A stretch of 64,000 nt of DNA from Durusdinium trenchii (GCA_963970005.1 CAXAMN010006524.1:98381-162380); one strand, 5' to 3'; shown: positions 33,199-46,995, counted from the first letter of the stretch. Numbers and translations are program-made. Notes: a model not told the origin generated them from the sequence alone.

Positions 33199-34675
33199 TT
33201 CTTCCGATCCGAACCCTGTGCTTCGTCCAGAGACTACTGGGCCCTCCAAAAGCTCGAAGCCGCCTCACGCTGCTCGGCGGGGCCTGCGGCTCCAAGGATC
33301 GGCCATCAAGAGATAAGGACCTAGCGATTCTATCGATGTATCGATCTCATCTATCTATCTAACACCTCAATTGCATCTTACTCTTCTTACTTTTGGGGTT
33401 TACTGTCCATCCCGTAAAGGTCCTCAAGGGTTTTGTTTGCAATGTGAAAGAGAAAGGGGAAACACCACACAACAAATTGGACAGGACGCAATCACGTGAC
33501 AACGTTGATGATTGAAATATCCCATGTTTACTTGAGGACGACTGCAAAAACTTGTGTCTAGAAGTGTGCTGCCTACAGTATCACTCTGTTGCAAGTGGGT
33601 TTATATGTTCCAAGGAGTCCATCATGAAGGTAGAGTTGAAAAGATAGCAGCCATGACTCAGGCTGATAAATGTGTTTATTATTTGATTCTTGTGATTGCA
33701 AGGCTGGTGGACCAGACTTGTAGTTGCTGGTACTTGCGAAGTCCTTGAGATGACGTCAAGTGCTTGAAAGTGCTAATTGATGGAACAAATCAAACCAAAG
33801 AAGCACCGGATCGAAGGTTGGTCCTGAGGTGGAGACCTGTCTGATGGACCAGCCATCCGAGCTCCAACCAAAGGACATGATGAAAGCCTCCTGAGGTTCG
33901 TTGGTATTCATACAATCGAGACTCTTGATTAATAACCCCCTCCATTTGAATTGAAACACGTCTTTCTTCATATGGGGGGATTTATGAACCAAGAGTCTAC
34001 AATACTAGATAGGATCTTCCAAAAATACATTCTTTCTTGGTACAGGATGTGGATCCATCAACAGCTTCCGGAGAAGTGACACGTGGCCGCTAGCGTGCCT
34101 GGCTGTCTCTACTGTGCTACACCTCAGCTTCCCGAAGCGAAGCGCTTGAGGGTCTTGCAGTAGAGCGTCCACAATGAGAGGCGCTATCGGAATCCAAAGA
34201 TCTACATGCTCATGGGGAGGGTCCTCAGTCCTAAGTCCTCTAGCCATGTAACACCACCTCCAAAAGAACTGTGCACTTGGCTTTTTGGCTTTCGACCTAG
34301 TTGGAGCGGGAAGAAATCTGACTCCCTCAAACTAGCATGTCTCACCCACTTGGTCTGGGAAGCCTCTTCCAAACCTACCCGAGGTGGCTACCTCTAGGAC
34401 TAGTCATGTCTCAAAACTCTCTGCACTCATTTCCGGGATTCTGCACCCCATTCAGGATGGAAAATCAGCCCTCCCCAGCCCCCGCAAGCCGCGGCACTGA
34501 ATTGGAAATGTTGCGGTCGCATCTCCTTGGCTCACTTGCTACTCCGTGGAGAAAGCTGGGCCGTCTGAAACCAGTGGGAAGAAAGGTTTGAAGAAAAGTG
34601 GAAAAAGGGAAGAGAACCCTTACTCATACCCAACGGGAGCACCAAGAACCACTCACCCATCTTGAAACAAGCCCG

Positions 34676-34676
<1 letters not shown>

Positions 34677-34707
<31 letters not shown>

Positions 34708-34708
34708 C
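34677..34708. repeat. (CAAT)n microsatellite
   Basis: Eight tandem CAAT units. Confidence 0.95.
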
Positions 34709-36725
34709 CATGCGTTGCGGTATGTCTTGTTTCAATGCAGTGACCTCAGGGTGAGTTTGATGGCAAACAGCTCAAGACAACACGGCTTGTTGGTGGAACT
34801 AGCGGCGATCCTTACTGCGGTGAAACTAGAACAGGTTGTAGCGTTGGTTGCAGTTTCCTTCAAGCAATCCTGCAAATATGGCAAGCAATGGATCTTGCCG
34901 AATCTTGCCGAAAGTCATGTGATGGTTCATGTGCTTGAAAACAGGATTGACTACGGCCAAATCTGTGTGTGTGTGTGTCTCTCAAATTTCGGCCACACGG
35001 CTGTTGTACCAGTGATCTTAATAGCCTGACACCGGTTGTTATCCATGACACCCCAAGGTGAATTCCATGGATGCAGGCCAAGAGTTGGATGAACAGCATC
35101 CCATGTCCGGCAATTATTAAATCAACCATAAATATCACCACCGCGGGGAACATCCGCGCCCGATTGCTGCTTGGTGCAGCGACCTGGGTGTCCGGGACCA
35201 CTGTGCAGAGCCCGAGCGGCTGGAGCGTTCCTGAAGAAGTGGATGCCGCCACCTCAGGAGGGAGGATCCGGGGATCATCTGAGACCTCCCTGGCCCAATG
35301 GATTTACAGTCGATTTTTGGATCTTCCCGAATCTTTGAACGGTCTCCCCGATTCCACCCGAGCAAATGGGGCGGTCCGAGATGAAAAGAACCTCGAAAAA
35401 CCGGCCGAGCCCGCCACACCCAGCCCGAAACCGAGCGCCCCCGGCTCTCAGCCCTTGGGCCACCGGCAATGACCTGGGGCGGTAAGATCTGGTCCGGTCA
35501 AGGCCCAGTAGACCTATATGGGGATGGGTCGTGACCTAAAGTGCAACCCTGGTCCACTGAGTTCGTTGGTAGGTCAACCAAGGTATTTCTCGTTTTGATG
35601 CACTGCCACATGGAGGTCCACCAATCTGAAGCTCCTGCTCGGCGGCTTTCTGGGGAAATGGACCCGCGAAGTTGGAGGCAGAGCCGTGCAACACACATGT
35701 GTCGAGTCTTGGGAGTGTTTGAATTAGTCTTTCTCAATCAAGGGGGGCTGCTGGAGGGGATTTTGGATGGGACCCTTACTTGGTTGGCATTGCCACCCCA
35801 AGAATCTGTAGCTGAGACAGAGGACCTCAAACCTGTTCCAGACACTCTGCAGGATCATGCAGGATCTATCATTCTCCCTGACTCCAAATCTAAGATCTAT
35901 TAAATAGACCTGTTCAATAAGAGGCATCTACTGTATCTACCCGTTCTCAAAACGTTCTCATATAGAAGGCAGCATGCCCTGAACCTCGCGTCCCTCGCCC
36001 GGCCCTGACCGCCTGGGGTGGCGGGGACATGGGCGACGCCTCCCCCATCACCGACAGCAGCTGCATGCGATCGCGCTCAATCTCCTGACGCCGTGTCGAC
36101 GCTTTTGGGGGCTCCGGAAAGCACCAAGGGGCCGCACCAGGGCTTTTCCACCAAAGCAAGGGAAGGAGGAAGGGTTTTGGCAGGTGGGCTTGCAGAACGT
36201 TGAGCATGTGTGACTAAAAACCTGGTATCTAACTGGTATTGAGAGCTGTGGATCAACTCTCGGCTCGGCCATTGACATGTCTGGCCAAGCATCTTGATCT
36301 CCTCTTCAATGAATAGTACACCATGCTGATATGGATATGTCCATCACTATTCGTTCTGGCACCCCAAATCACTGACCGACCTCAAACACCACCGACCGGT
36401 CTTTTTACACGGCCAACGAAGAAACCTGGAACGCGCCCCGTTCGGCTCCGTCTCCAGAGGTCGGGCGCAGCCCACCCGACCGGTGGCATCCGGGCAGGTA
36501 GAGCATCCAGAAATATCTTTGATGAATGGTCTTTCTCGAACGCACTTGTCTGTGGCCTCCCCTGCTAGCACGAACCAGCTGACTCTGCAGAAAGGGCAGA
36601 GGGCGTCCAGCGGACACATTAGCGCATTGTCCCGCTGTCATCCACTTTGCACCAAGTGGGTTGGCCTCAAACGCCACTGAAGCAAGATCGCTTTCGGCGC
36701 ACTTCAGATAATTGCCAGTGGTGCG

Positions 36726-36818
36726 CCCCACACCCGGCCAGCGGTGTGACAACAGCCTTTGAGATTGCCACACAAGCCTAAGCGGCACTCTGGTGCATTG
36801 GCTCTTGTGGATAGGGCT
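36726..36818. repeat. Dispersed repeat CCCCACACCCGGCC, copy 1
   Basis: Begins CCCCACACCCGGCCA and ends GCTCTTGTGGATAGGGCT; about 93 bp, related throughout to 46057-46145. Confidence 0.65.
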
Positions 36819-38156
36819 GAAACAGAATCCAGGTAACTTCGACGGCCTGGAGACACACATGACTCATGAGAATAGTAGACTATAGTTATAGTTTAGAGTT
36901 TAGAGAGCAAAAGAGCTTGGAATTGAAATGACCCTGCGTTGATGCAGAAGCCCGATACATGCCATCTCGAACACAGCATCCCTGTCTACTAGGTGGGCAA
37001 AGAGGCCTTCCTGCAACCAAAACTGACTCTTGCAGCCAACCAAATCTTCTTGATCATTTATGCTGAAAAATGCTCTCTTCAGAACCTTGGTGCGGTGTGT
37101 GGGCCACTTTCACACGTCTTCCTTATGGACCAGTTGAGGGACAACAAAGGTGTCTGCTGTGTTCGACAGTGCGTCAAGTGCGACAAGAAGGCGGCGCCAA
37201 AGGCGGCGCCAACGACCCTAATGCTGTCAGGTAAGGAAGCTGCTCGAAATCACCAAGCTGTCCTCCAACAGCTTATTGAAGGCTGAGTTGCCTCAGTGCC
37301 AAAATCACTGCTCGGTAGCACCGTTGGCTAGCGAACTTGAGCAAGCCAGTCAGTTGGCCTCCCTTTCATTCATGAGTAGTAGCTCAGTAGCGGAATTGTT
37401 TTGGTAGGTCACCACAAACTCTTCAACTTTGGCCGACAAAAGTCATGAGCCCGATGTGCTGGAATAGAGTGGCGGTCAACTGAAGGACTACAGTATCTGG
37501 AAGTTTTGTGCCTATCATAGCGATCATGGGCCAACCCACCAACAACACACTTCAGGTCATGATCAGCATAAGCCTCCGCATGTCTTGCTTGAAAATACAT
37601 CATGCGGCCCTCAAGGAGTTGTCTGCTGCTTCTTTGTGCTGCAAAGAGCACCCTGAAGAAAGGAGGCAACTTCACATTCCTTGGGAGCACTTGAAACAAC
37701 CATGTAGCACCCCTCTGAAGTCTGTTTCACCAAGACTCGCACCTGCCCACCCCCCAAGCTGCGCATCACGAGCCGTGAAAACCGCCGCACCATGCAGAGG
37801 AGGCTCTCATCGGGCTCTGCCCACTATAGTGGCGCTCGACCAGATTTTGCTCTCTGAAGTATCGAATAGCCTCAGCACGTGTGCCTTGGAAACCTGGCTT
37901 TCGCACCGTGCAACCAGCAGACTCGGACTCCAAGTGTCCGACTTCATGGAACGAAAAAGGATCCACCCAGACATGACCTTTGTTTTGAGGGGTCATGTCT
38001 ACCACGTGTTGGCGGAGTCATGTCTACCAGGTCCGTTCGGTCAGCCACGCCCCGAAACGTGGCGTTCCTCAGGTACTGCCTGCCGAGGGGCTGCGGAGGC
38101 GGACCAGCCCAGGTATAGAACCTCGGTAAATCCGTCCCAGTGGATGTCCGTCCCGC

Positions 38157-38270
38157 GGCTGTGGGTCAAAACCGGGGGACCGACCGGTTGGCCACAAAAA
38201 CTGAACAGAATGAACTACCAGGGAGATCAACCTGCCTACTGTTTAGGGCTCCAGCTTCTGGCCCACAGCC
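38157..38270. repeat. Small TIR element, GGCTGTGGG family, copy 1
   Basis: 114 bp with ends GGCTGTGGGTC / GCCCACAGCC and internal AAAACCGGGGGACCGACCG. Both full copies are followed by AAGTAGAGTCTGT. Confidence 0.75.
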
Positions 38271-38797
38271 AAGTAGAGTCTGTTGAAGTACCAAAGACCA
38301 TTAAAGACCCAATGCAGAATGAGTAGTGAGTAGTCAAATCATCAAACTGATGGGATATCCTTCTGTGTCCACTGACCAAGATGCTAGCTGCTTAGCTTCA
38401 ACTGTCGAATGATTGAAAAGTATATACTGCCGATTGCCGCCTCTTTAATAAGCCGTTTGCTGTTGTGCCCGCGGTGACATTCCTGATTTGGGTTGGCTCC
38501 CTGCCACAACGTTTATTCAATTCCAACTGCGGCTGCGCTGAATCCCTTCATCACTCCAATCCAGCTTTGTTGGAAGTTCAGGAAATGCCACCTTTTCACA
38601 TCTTTGCTTCAGCCCCACTTAGATGCCAAGGCACAGCGAAAGCACAGCAGATGGAGCCAGATCGGTTCTGGCCCCACTCACCTCGGCAAAGCGGGAAATA
38701 CGAGCTGGGAGACTGTTCCCCTTGTTGAGGGGATGAAATCCCTTTCCCCGGCTGGGCCAGAGTTGGTCCCAAGTGGGGACCCAGCGGAAAGAGATAT

Positions 38798-38920
38798 GGC
38801 TGTGGGTCAAAACCGGGGGACCGACCGATTGGCCACACCAAATGAAGAGAATCGACTACCCGGAGAGGTCAATCTAGTGTGTAGATGTGTGTAGGGCTCC
38901 AGGTGGCCTGGCCCACAGCC
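38798..38920. repeat. Small TIR element, GGCTGTGGG family, copy 2
   Basis: 123 bp, same ends and same AAAACCGGGGGACCGACCG core as copy 1, about 530 bp away in the same orientation. Confidence 0.75.
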
Positions 38921-41900
38921 AAGTAGAGTCTGTGACCAACTTCAATGCCTGGCCACCCCAGACCGGGAAGTCGGATCCAGATCGATGGAGATGAAAAGAC
39001 CATCCATAGACACTGAGTCGTGAGAACGGTCTGTATTCAAACCGGGAGACCTCCCAGCAAGCCCTTGGAAGAAGGGAAATAAGAAGGGAAATAGACCCAA
39101 AGCCATGGGTTGGTGGTCTCCTCACATGAACATGCACATGGTGGCAGCCGGGCTTCTCAGCACAACAAGATGTTGGAGATGCTTCATCTCCAAAAGTCTC
39201 ACATGCGTGATGTACACCTGAAAGAATCTGTGGTCATCATCAGCCATGCAATCTTCCCACCTCGGGTGCTGGGATGTTCGACCTGTTTGAGACCTACAGG
39301 ATAGTCTTCAACAAGACTCACCACTTGTCCCCATCGTCCCGTCGCGGCGATGCCAAGCCGGTCTGGGTGACCAAACTGTCTGGATTCGGCACCGATATCC
39401 CACACGGCACTCGGTTTGTGTTTAGCGGGAGACCGAGACGACCGAGACACCTGACCGTCTTTGGGAAGTCTTCCGATCTTCACGAAAGGGTTCCTCCAAC
39501 TGGGAGGGGCCATGCGCCCAAAAAACCATGTCGCCATGGGAAACAGTCTTCCGAAACGAGCCAGGCCAGGCACAGTGCACCAAGGTCCGCTGCTTTGCTC
39601 CCAGCGCCTGTTGAGCAAGGTGTCCGCGATGTTTGACACCCAAAGACGTCCAACAATGGTGTTGAAGCGACATGCCAGTTCAACCCAGTCTTTTTGTTCA
39701 GTCGGCCAGTTGAAGGGGGCTTCCGAACACATGTGCTTCACCCAGTCCTTTGCATCTGCGGTATTCATCGTTTCCAGGCTTCCAATATACTCGGCACCCA
39801 AACGGTGATAGACATTCGAACGGCGCTTGATTGTATGTCCACCCCTGCCAAGCCTAAAGAGGTTTTACAATTCATGTCTGGCGAGGTATCTCACGCCGAC
39901 CCCAGCTCCCAAACGAGCTACAGACATGTGACTTCCTTCATAGCATGCTACAAACCATGCCGCACAACCCACCATATCACACGGAAGTGGAACTCCCACC
40001 ACTCCCTGCGGTGGGAGCACCAGTCGTATGGCCAGACTGGCCTGAAGTCCCTAAGCGAGACTCTTTTCTCATCCTTGTCCGTAATGCAGTCGCGAGGAAG
40101 AAGAATTTTGACTTGCTTCAACACCCAGTTGCCAATTAGGAATTTGATCAGATGAATTACAAGATAATTCATAATTTGCTACCTTTCAATCGGGACATGG
40201 GCCTTGGTACGCCCCAAAGGATATCAAGGTCATAGTGCGTCCCTTGATTGTTTCTTGCAAGAACATTCATGTTTTGGAGTGTCATCCTTGTATGCCTGCT
40301 GTTCTTTCCCTGTCCGCACGTCAGTCCACTCGTTGAATTTCGTAGCTTTTAGTTGTGCTTCTTCTTCAGTTTGTGTAGATCGACACCCCATTTTCAGACC
40401 TACCGTCACCCCCTGGACAACCCGGGAAGGGGACGCGTAGGCGCGCTCGTCGACAGACGGTCCGCAAGTGCGTGTATTCATGTCTAGGGGGTTGTTCATC
40501 AAGATTCTACATGAACTTCTTTGACAGAAATCCTCCAATCGCAGACACTTCTGAACACTCTATCAATGCTTTTCCTTTTCACTTCCCTCTCTCCCATCCC
40601 AATCCGCCCACGCTCCGTCTCTCCACCAGCACTGGCACCCGTGCCCCGCCTGGCGCAGGAGCTGGGCTCCTTGGAGGATGCACTGCTTGGCCTTCTGCAC
40701 CGCAGCGCCCACCTCCTTGCCGTGCTCATCCTCCTGACGAAACTGACGTCGTTCCGCGCGGAACTGGAGAGTGGTAGGTGGACTTCCCCTGCAATGGAGA
40801 GTGGCTATTCGGTGGTTCTCCACTCAACACAGGGGCGACACAGGTGAACTCTTCCGCTGTTTCGTCGATGTCAATGGCTATTCGGGCGTTCTTTGGTTCT
40901 TCGGTTTCAGACTCAGCTCTTCTTTGAGGCTTTTATGGTGGTGACGCTCATCTTCTTATGACACTGAGAGCCGGTCGAACAAGATCTGGTGCGTCGACAG
41001 CTGCGGATTTGGAGTTCCGTCGGCATTCTTGGGAACTACCTGAGTCGGCAGTCCGGCAAGGAAGTCGGCCTCCGCTGGATACTTTTACAGACCTTCTGAT
41101 TGGAAAAAAAAGACAGCTCATCTTTGAGTTTCATCACCTGAATGTTTGTTGTATGGCCCAAGTGGACGCGGCTTGCGCAGCTTCATGAAGGCCAGAAATC
41201 TCAGACTAACGAACATCCCTCAACCACACAAGTTTCACGGACTTTTTCCCTTTGCACGTCAAGGCTCTGTGGGGGGTCTTCAGGTGTTTCCGTGTTTTGG
41301 AACACATGTCGCTGCCTTGGTGAACCTGGAGACTTTGGTGAACCTGGAGACTAAGAAGCTGGCAGTCGAAATCACATGCTGAAAGTTGCCATGCGCTGCA
41401 GAATACCTCAGCGCGCATGGACAAATATCATGACCTGGTTTGTAGGTGGGTCCTAAGGTTCTCTCCCTCGGACTGGAGACGGCTGGTCTCGTCGAAAAGG
41501 ACCCAAATCAATGGGTTCCGGGGTAAGACATAGCATGGCACAATCCAAATTGATCTTCTGCTTGAAACCCTTAAATTTGTGACGGGACGTAAAAGGATCA
41601 CTTCTGAAGAGTAGTGCAAGTTGACTTAGGTTTGCTTCGCCTCAGACCTATCAAAAACTAGCGGAAGAGAAAGCAAGTTCAACTAGCGGTTGGGTGGGGG
41701 CCAAGACAAATCTGGTCTCAAACTATTTGGTATGGCTGCAATGTAGAGACGAAAAGATGTTTCCCTGATGTGTCCCCGTACTCTGTCTTTGGTGGGTGGC
41801 ACTGAAACCGGAGAAACGCCCGCACGCCCCCTCCGGTGTTTTCCTCTGACATCCCTGAAATGACAGCATTCCAAACATCGCAATGATGATATCGCTTGCA

Positions 41901-42116
41901 GCTTGTGCACTACCACACCACAGCATCATGCTTGTCAACAAGAGGACAACAGCGACAAGAAGAAAACAAGAGGAGGAAAACAGAGAACAAGGTCTGGAGA
42001 CTGGCTGGCAGCCGCGGCCAAGCTGGACACCAGAAGAAGGACAAGAAGAGGACAACGCCCGGACACAGCGTTTACCTGCGCGGCGACTGTGGCCAGCGTT
42101 TTTTCCTAAGAGAGAA

Positions 42117-42136
42117 CCCCAACAGACTGCTTGGGG
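42117..42136. repeat. Hairpin repeat, copy 4
   Basis: CCCCAACAG / CTGCTTGGGG stem with a changed but still largely paired sequence, preceded by TTTTCCTAAGAGAGAA. Confidence 0.65.
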
Positions 42137-44825
42137 AAAGAACATCTATGGCCTGAAAAAGGAAAATGGATCTATTCATGTGTCTCTGAAAATGCCCTCG
42201 GAACCCCGCTGCGTACCCAAGGGATCTTCACCTGTCCGCGCAATGTCCGTCCACCACCGTCGACCGCACTCCGTTCAGTGCGTCGACCGGCATGTTCGGT
42301 CTTCGCCCCCCCTCGTCTGGTGCAGTTGAGGCACTGATTTCCACAAGACCTCAGCATGTCCAGTTGAGCGTTCGGAAGTCGACCCAAAACGCTTGATGAA
42401 GCTTCGTGGAACGGAGGTAAAGCTCGCACCCGGCGCCACGTAGTGAGGGTGGGAGGATCGAGAGCGTTTTCGACAGCCACCGGCTCCCAACCGAAACCGG
42501 CCAACGGCTTCGATCGGAGGCCGCCAGGCGACAGGAAAGGGTTCATCTTGGGCAGCGGAGCATAGCCAGGACAATCATCACAGCCACACACAGAGGAGTC
42601 CTAACCGATCAAACCAGGTCGAGAGACCACGGCTCGACCTTTGGAGATGGCTCTACTCAGACTCGATGGTCCACAAGAGAACAAAAGAGAAAAGAACTTT
42701 GTGCCAAAAAGAGAACCATAGACTCTGATGTTCCACCATGTACCCATGACGCCTCAAATCAAGACACATGTGTCAAGTGATTCTTTCCAACTGTCCAATC
42801 CGTGGAATCTGCCGCGTGCACCTTTGTGAATACAGAATATGTACTTTAAAAAAATTAGATATCGATAATATATATGTATATAAGAATGCATACAGCCTCT
42901 AATTAGGTCTTGAACATACACATCATACCATCCCGGTCCTCAGATGCCTGGTCGCACGAACAGGTCTGAAGTATGGTGGCCATGGGCTGCAAACCGGTTG
43001 GGCTGAATCCGCAGATTCCAGAAATTGCCGAGACATATCTCCGATGTCGTCCCTGTTGCTCTTCCACCTCTGTTCGGGAAACCAAGAAACAAACGCGTCG
43101 TTGCTTCGTGTCTAAGTAACCTTTCTATGAAAGGGGGGATGGCTTCAGGTCCTCCCCTCACACCTCAAAAGCTCAAGTTTTAGCGTCCGGGCCCGAACGA
43201 CTTCGAAACGAACCGACGGTGTGTTTTTCTTAATACGAATAAACATTACTTTTCTCAATGTCTGCACAGTGTGTGAAAGGATGTCAGGATGCCTTTGATC
43301 ATGTTCTTACTATGTCTGAGCCAAAAACATGTGGCAAAAGGTCCACCCCCCACAGGGCGGGCATGCAGTGATGCTCCGGCCGGCCTCCAGGTGACTGACC
43401 ATCCAAAAATTGCAAAAAGATTCAACAAGTCTTTAGAATGTGGACTGTTTATTGATAACACCACCTAGCAGAATGGTTTTACATCTCCATTTGGCAGGCG
43501 TCATGCCTATATACATTGTGTACTCCAAGGCTCACCAGCGAGGCCAGTGCAGAGCTTCTTTTTGGACCCAGCAAGGCTCTTTGGCGCCATTCTCAGCGCA
43601 GTTGTCTGGCCAAGTCGCAGTTGTCAGCGCTTGGGAGCTCAACAGCATTTGTCAATATTCCGCATTGGAAACGGTGTCTTCTTGCATCTCTTGGGTTCCT
43701 GGTGTCCCCCAAACAGGAAATTTGCGGAATCCCAACTTTTGACAAGACTGTGACAAGCTATCTATTGTACAACTGGAAGCATTGTTCACAGCAGTGTTGT
43801 CCTCAAGTAGATGGTCAACCTGACAGATTGAGCAAATCCTTGGAGCCCTGCGCTGAGAGAGGGGTTTGGGCACATCGGAATAAGATTCTCTCAGGGATCT
43901 CTGGCCCACTCAACCCCAGAAAAGGTTTTGGGATTTGTCTGTTCGAAACCATGGGCTGTCGAAAAGACGGACCGGGATAGGTGGCATCTCCAGGATAGGT
44001 GGAGGAGACATGGGACAGTTCTCTGGGAGAGCAGATCAACAAACATGTGGACGAGCTGACGCATTGTGATCTGCTCTCGGCACGACGCATCGGCACCTTC
44101 CGGGCGCTGGCTGTGACCCAGATTTGCGAGTGTTGGAAGCTCCAAAAATGTAAACTCTTGACGAGTAGAGTCTAAGCAACAAGAAGAGTCTTTGCAATCC
44201 AAAGCAACTCTCTACGTGGGAGGTGCCCATGTAATCTTGTCTGATCTTTTTGCTTGTTCTCTCCAACGAATTTGTGTCACTGCTCCGACCAGAGTCCACA
44301 GTGAAGCATCAACCCGTCCCACAAGGGGAGCCATCGGACGGGAGTGCGAGGATGCAGAGGCTCACCCCACCGGCGCCCGGTGCTCAGCAAGGGGACCGTG
44401 TGGATGCGTCGTCTCGGACCCCGTGGGACCGGGCATGCCTTATTCGTCTACTCCCAAACCCCCGGAACCCAAAATATGAACAAGATGGACCACTGGACAA
44501 ATATGTACCTATGTGGTGTTTACTAAAGTTTACTCAGAATGATTTGGCCATGATGCACCACTCCCGAGCAGTGCCTTCTGCCAATATGTGGTATTTTCCA
44601 CATGAATGAGTTCATGAAAACAAAAAGCAACGCCCTTTCAGAAGCGCTGCCTGCTCCTCCCCCCCGGCCTTCACCCCGCAAGGGCCACATCCGCAGCTCA
44701 TGGCACCCGCACCCAGCGTAGACGCGCGGCAGCTCCACCAGCTCACCTCGTACTCAGCGTATTCAGCGTATTCAATAGTATTCAGCGTCCCGAGCGTCAC
44801 TGGGCATCGTTGGGATGTGAAAACC

Positions 44826-44996
44826 TACTAGCGATGGCCTCCACCCTAAGCGTCCTTGCTCCCAGTAGCGATGCCAGGAGCCCCTAGTAGCTTCTTGTTC
44901 CTAGTAGTAAGGCCAGGAGGCCCCTCGTAGCGTCCTTCCTCCTAATAGCGATGGCCTCCACCCTAGTATCGATGGCCTCCAACCTACTAGCGATGG
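44826..44996 (+). repeat. TAGC-module array
   Basis: About nine modules: GCGATGGCCTCCACCCTA, GCGTCCTTGCTCC, GCGATGCCAGGAGCCCCTA, GCTTCTTGTTCCTA, GTAAGGCCAGG, and so on, each joined by AGTA or TAGTA. Confidence 0.85.
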
Positions 44997-45606
44997 GACG
45001 TGAAAGAGAAACCCCGGAAATAGCCGGGGCTCCGAGATCTCCCATGGAATTGGCATGTTGGCAGGTGCTCTGGGTGGGTGAGGTTTGCCGAGGTCTCAAA
45101 AAGGATACAACAGCTAGAAAAACTTTGGGTCACTGCACTTACTTTATATAGCTCGTTCCAAAGCTGCTCCACGACCCCAACTTGATAATCGCCCTAGGTT
45201 TGCGCCCAAGCTTCTCCTCCGCTCATAGAGAGGGTCCAGCTTGGAATCCAGTGGTCGACGGACCACGACCTTAGGGTTCCTCTCAGGAAAGCCCAGGAAA
45301 AGGAGGCCATCCAGTCCTCAGATGCACAGGTCTCCGGATCGGCAGGCAGGCTGGCGAAGAACGCAAGAACGCAAACTGGGCCAAGATTTGGTTAGAGATC
45401 CCCATTAGCATTCACTAGGAGGGGTTGTGTCAGCCATTTTATAGATATAATTTGGCGGGTACCACCTAAAACACTACCGAATGAAGAGGAACTATACGGG
45501 CCTCAAGGCCGCCCATTTCATAAAGGAAATGTCAACGAGGATGGTTAGAGAATGCGAGAGATCATTGAGATTAGCCAGTCCTGACTGAGAGAGTTTGTCA
45601 GAGTCC

Positions 45607-45854
45607 TTATTCTGTTTCCCCAAGAAACCGCAAAGTGACTTGCGGGGCCTCACTCAAACCAACCAAGTTTGCAGAGCTGGAGCCCACCGGATCTGTCAGA
45701 CTTGCCAAGCTACCAATCTTGTACCTCTCCTTCTGGCCATCGCCATCTTCCACCTCCATGTCATGCGCCAGCGCCAGATCCAGATGTGGCGTTTCGGGCT
45801 GTCCCAGGCTGAAGGTCTTGAGGACGTACGACAGCGGCTGTAGCTTCAGCTTCC
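45607..45854 (-). CDS. Putative exon of unknown protein
   Basis: Acceptor CTCTTCCAG|GG, then KLKLQPLSYVLKTFSLGQP, HLDLALAHDMEVEDGDG and SLASLTDPVG. It has coding character and lies about 1 kb downstream of the vWA-domain exons on the same strand, so it may belong to that gene. No domain recognised; the 3' end is not defined. Confidence 0.35.
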
Positions 45855-46056
45855 CTGGAAGAGGACAGGGTCTGCTTTTCAAGAAAAAACTGATCCCTTC
45901 AGAGTCAGAGATGTGGCATGATGTTGATGACTTTCGGCGTATGTACCAAAAGGCCAGGACCGGTGCAGAGGTCATTTTGGGGCGCCCAGTGAGCACACTT
46001 CGCCCATCGTCTTAGCCCATCATACACTCTAGAATCCACCGTCCTGTTGCGGTCTG

Positions 46057-46145
46057 CCCCACACCCGGCCATGGCCGGTGTGACAAAAGCGTATTGGGAT
46101 TACCATAAGCAACAATCCAGTGCATTAGCTCTTGTGGGTAGGGCC
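46057..46145. repeat. Dispersed repeat CCCCACACCCGGCC, copy 2
   Basis: Starts with a hairpin-forming CACACCCGGCC / GGCCGGTGTG and ends AGCTCTTGTGGGTAGGGCC. Confidence 0.65.
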
Positions 46146-46885
46146 AGGGCTGTCAACACAGGCTCACTCGCAAAAGCAAATGGCTCAGGAGGAAGCCAAA
46201 CAGTCCAGTTGGTTGACAGTTGCATTGCAGCATTATGCAAGCACAACACAATCTTTGCAACAATGTCACACACTGCAAGATCGTATTGGAATTAGCACAA
46301 AAACTGCTTCCAGAACCTGTCGGACAGCCGCTGGTGTTACAAGACTCACAAGGCTGGTCAGAACATCGTGAACAATGGGGTGAAGCAAGTGTGCAAGTTT
46401 TTTTGGGGCGAGCAACCACCTTGATGTCCGTTTGAGTGCCAACTCTACAACGGCAGCATGGCCAGTTGCACAACCCCACAGATTGGACAAGGATAGCAAA
46501 CTCGAACTCGGTCTGCCCTGGTGCGAGCAGATTTACACGTGTACAAGCCAGATCCCAGGACAAATTCAGAGATCCACCCAGTAACCACTGAAAAAGCCCA
46601 TTGCCTGATTGTCATCTGGCACCGCTTGGGGGGCATCTGGAAGTGGCCTGGACTGTGGACGACCTGCTACAAGTTGGCCTGGAATCATCTGAAGTAGCAA
46701 AGTGCAACAGCACAAGCTCAACAGTGACACCCACCTTCAACAGTTCCAAGTTATGGCACATGGAGAGACCCCCATTTCTCGGGGAATGGTTCTCCTTCCC
46801 TGCACCTACTGTACCAACCCATCAGCTACAAGAAAAGCTCCGAACCCTCCCGCGCCAGCTCTTGCGGCTCCACACTCGGCTCCAC

Positions 46886-46995
46886 CTGTCCCGGGCCTTC
46901 CAGGAGATTCACCAGCTTCTGAGCTGTCGCCGATGGATCCACCTTCTCATGGATCAGGTCCGGCTCCGAGGCACACAGCTTTTCACACATCGACA
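46886..46995 (-). CDS. vWA exon E
   Basis: Acceptor CTGCAG|TG; SMCEKLCASEPDLIHEKVDP, ATAQKLVNLLEGPGQ; donor CAG|GTGGAG, phase 0. Confidence 0.6.

Larger units (their letters stand above)
33200..45590. other. Long gene-poor stretch
   Basis: About 12 kb without an exon I can support. Weak candidates only: a 200-codon minus frame at 39801-39199 (DWVELACRFNTIVGRLW) with no known motif, and short exon-like pieces at about 34190-34030, 36130-36000 and 44730-44660. It holds small TIR elements at 38157 and 38798, a hairpin repeat at 42117, a CAAT microsatellite at 34677 and a TAGC-module array at 44826. Confidence 0.4.

Noticed and set aside
32496-33316. 180-225-codon frames of Thr, Tyr or Leu
   Set aside because: Trinucleotide repeat translation.
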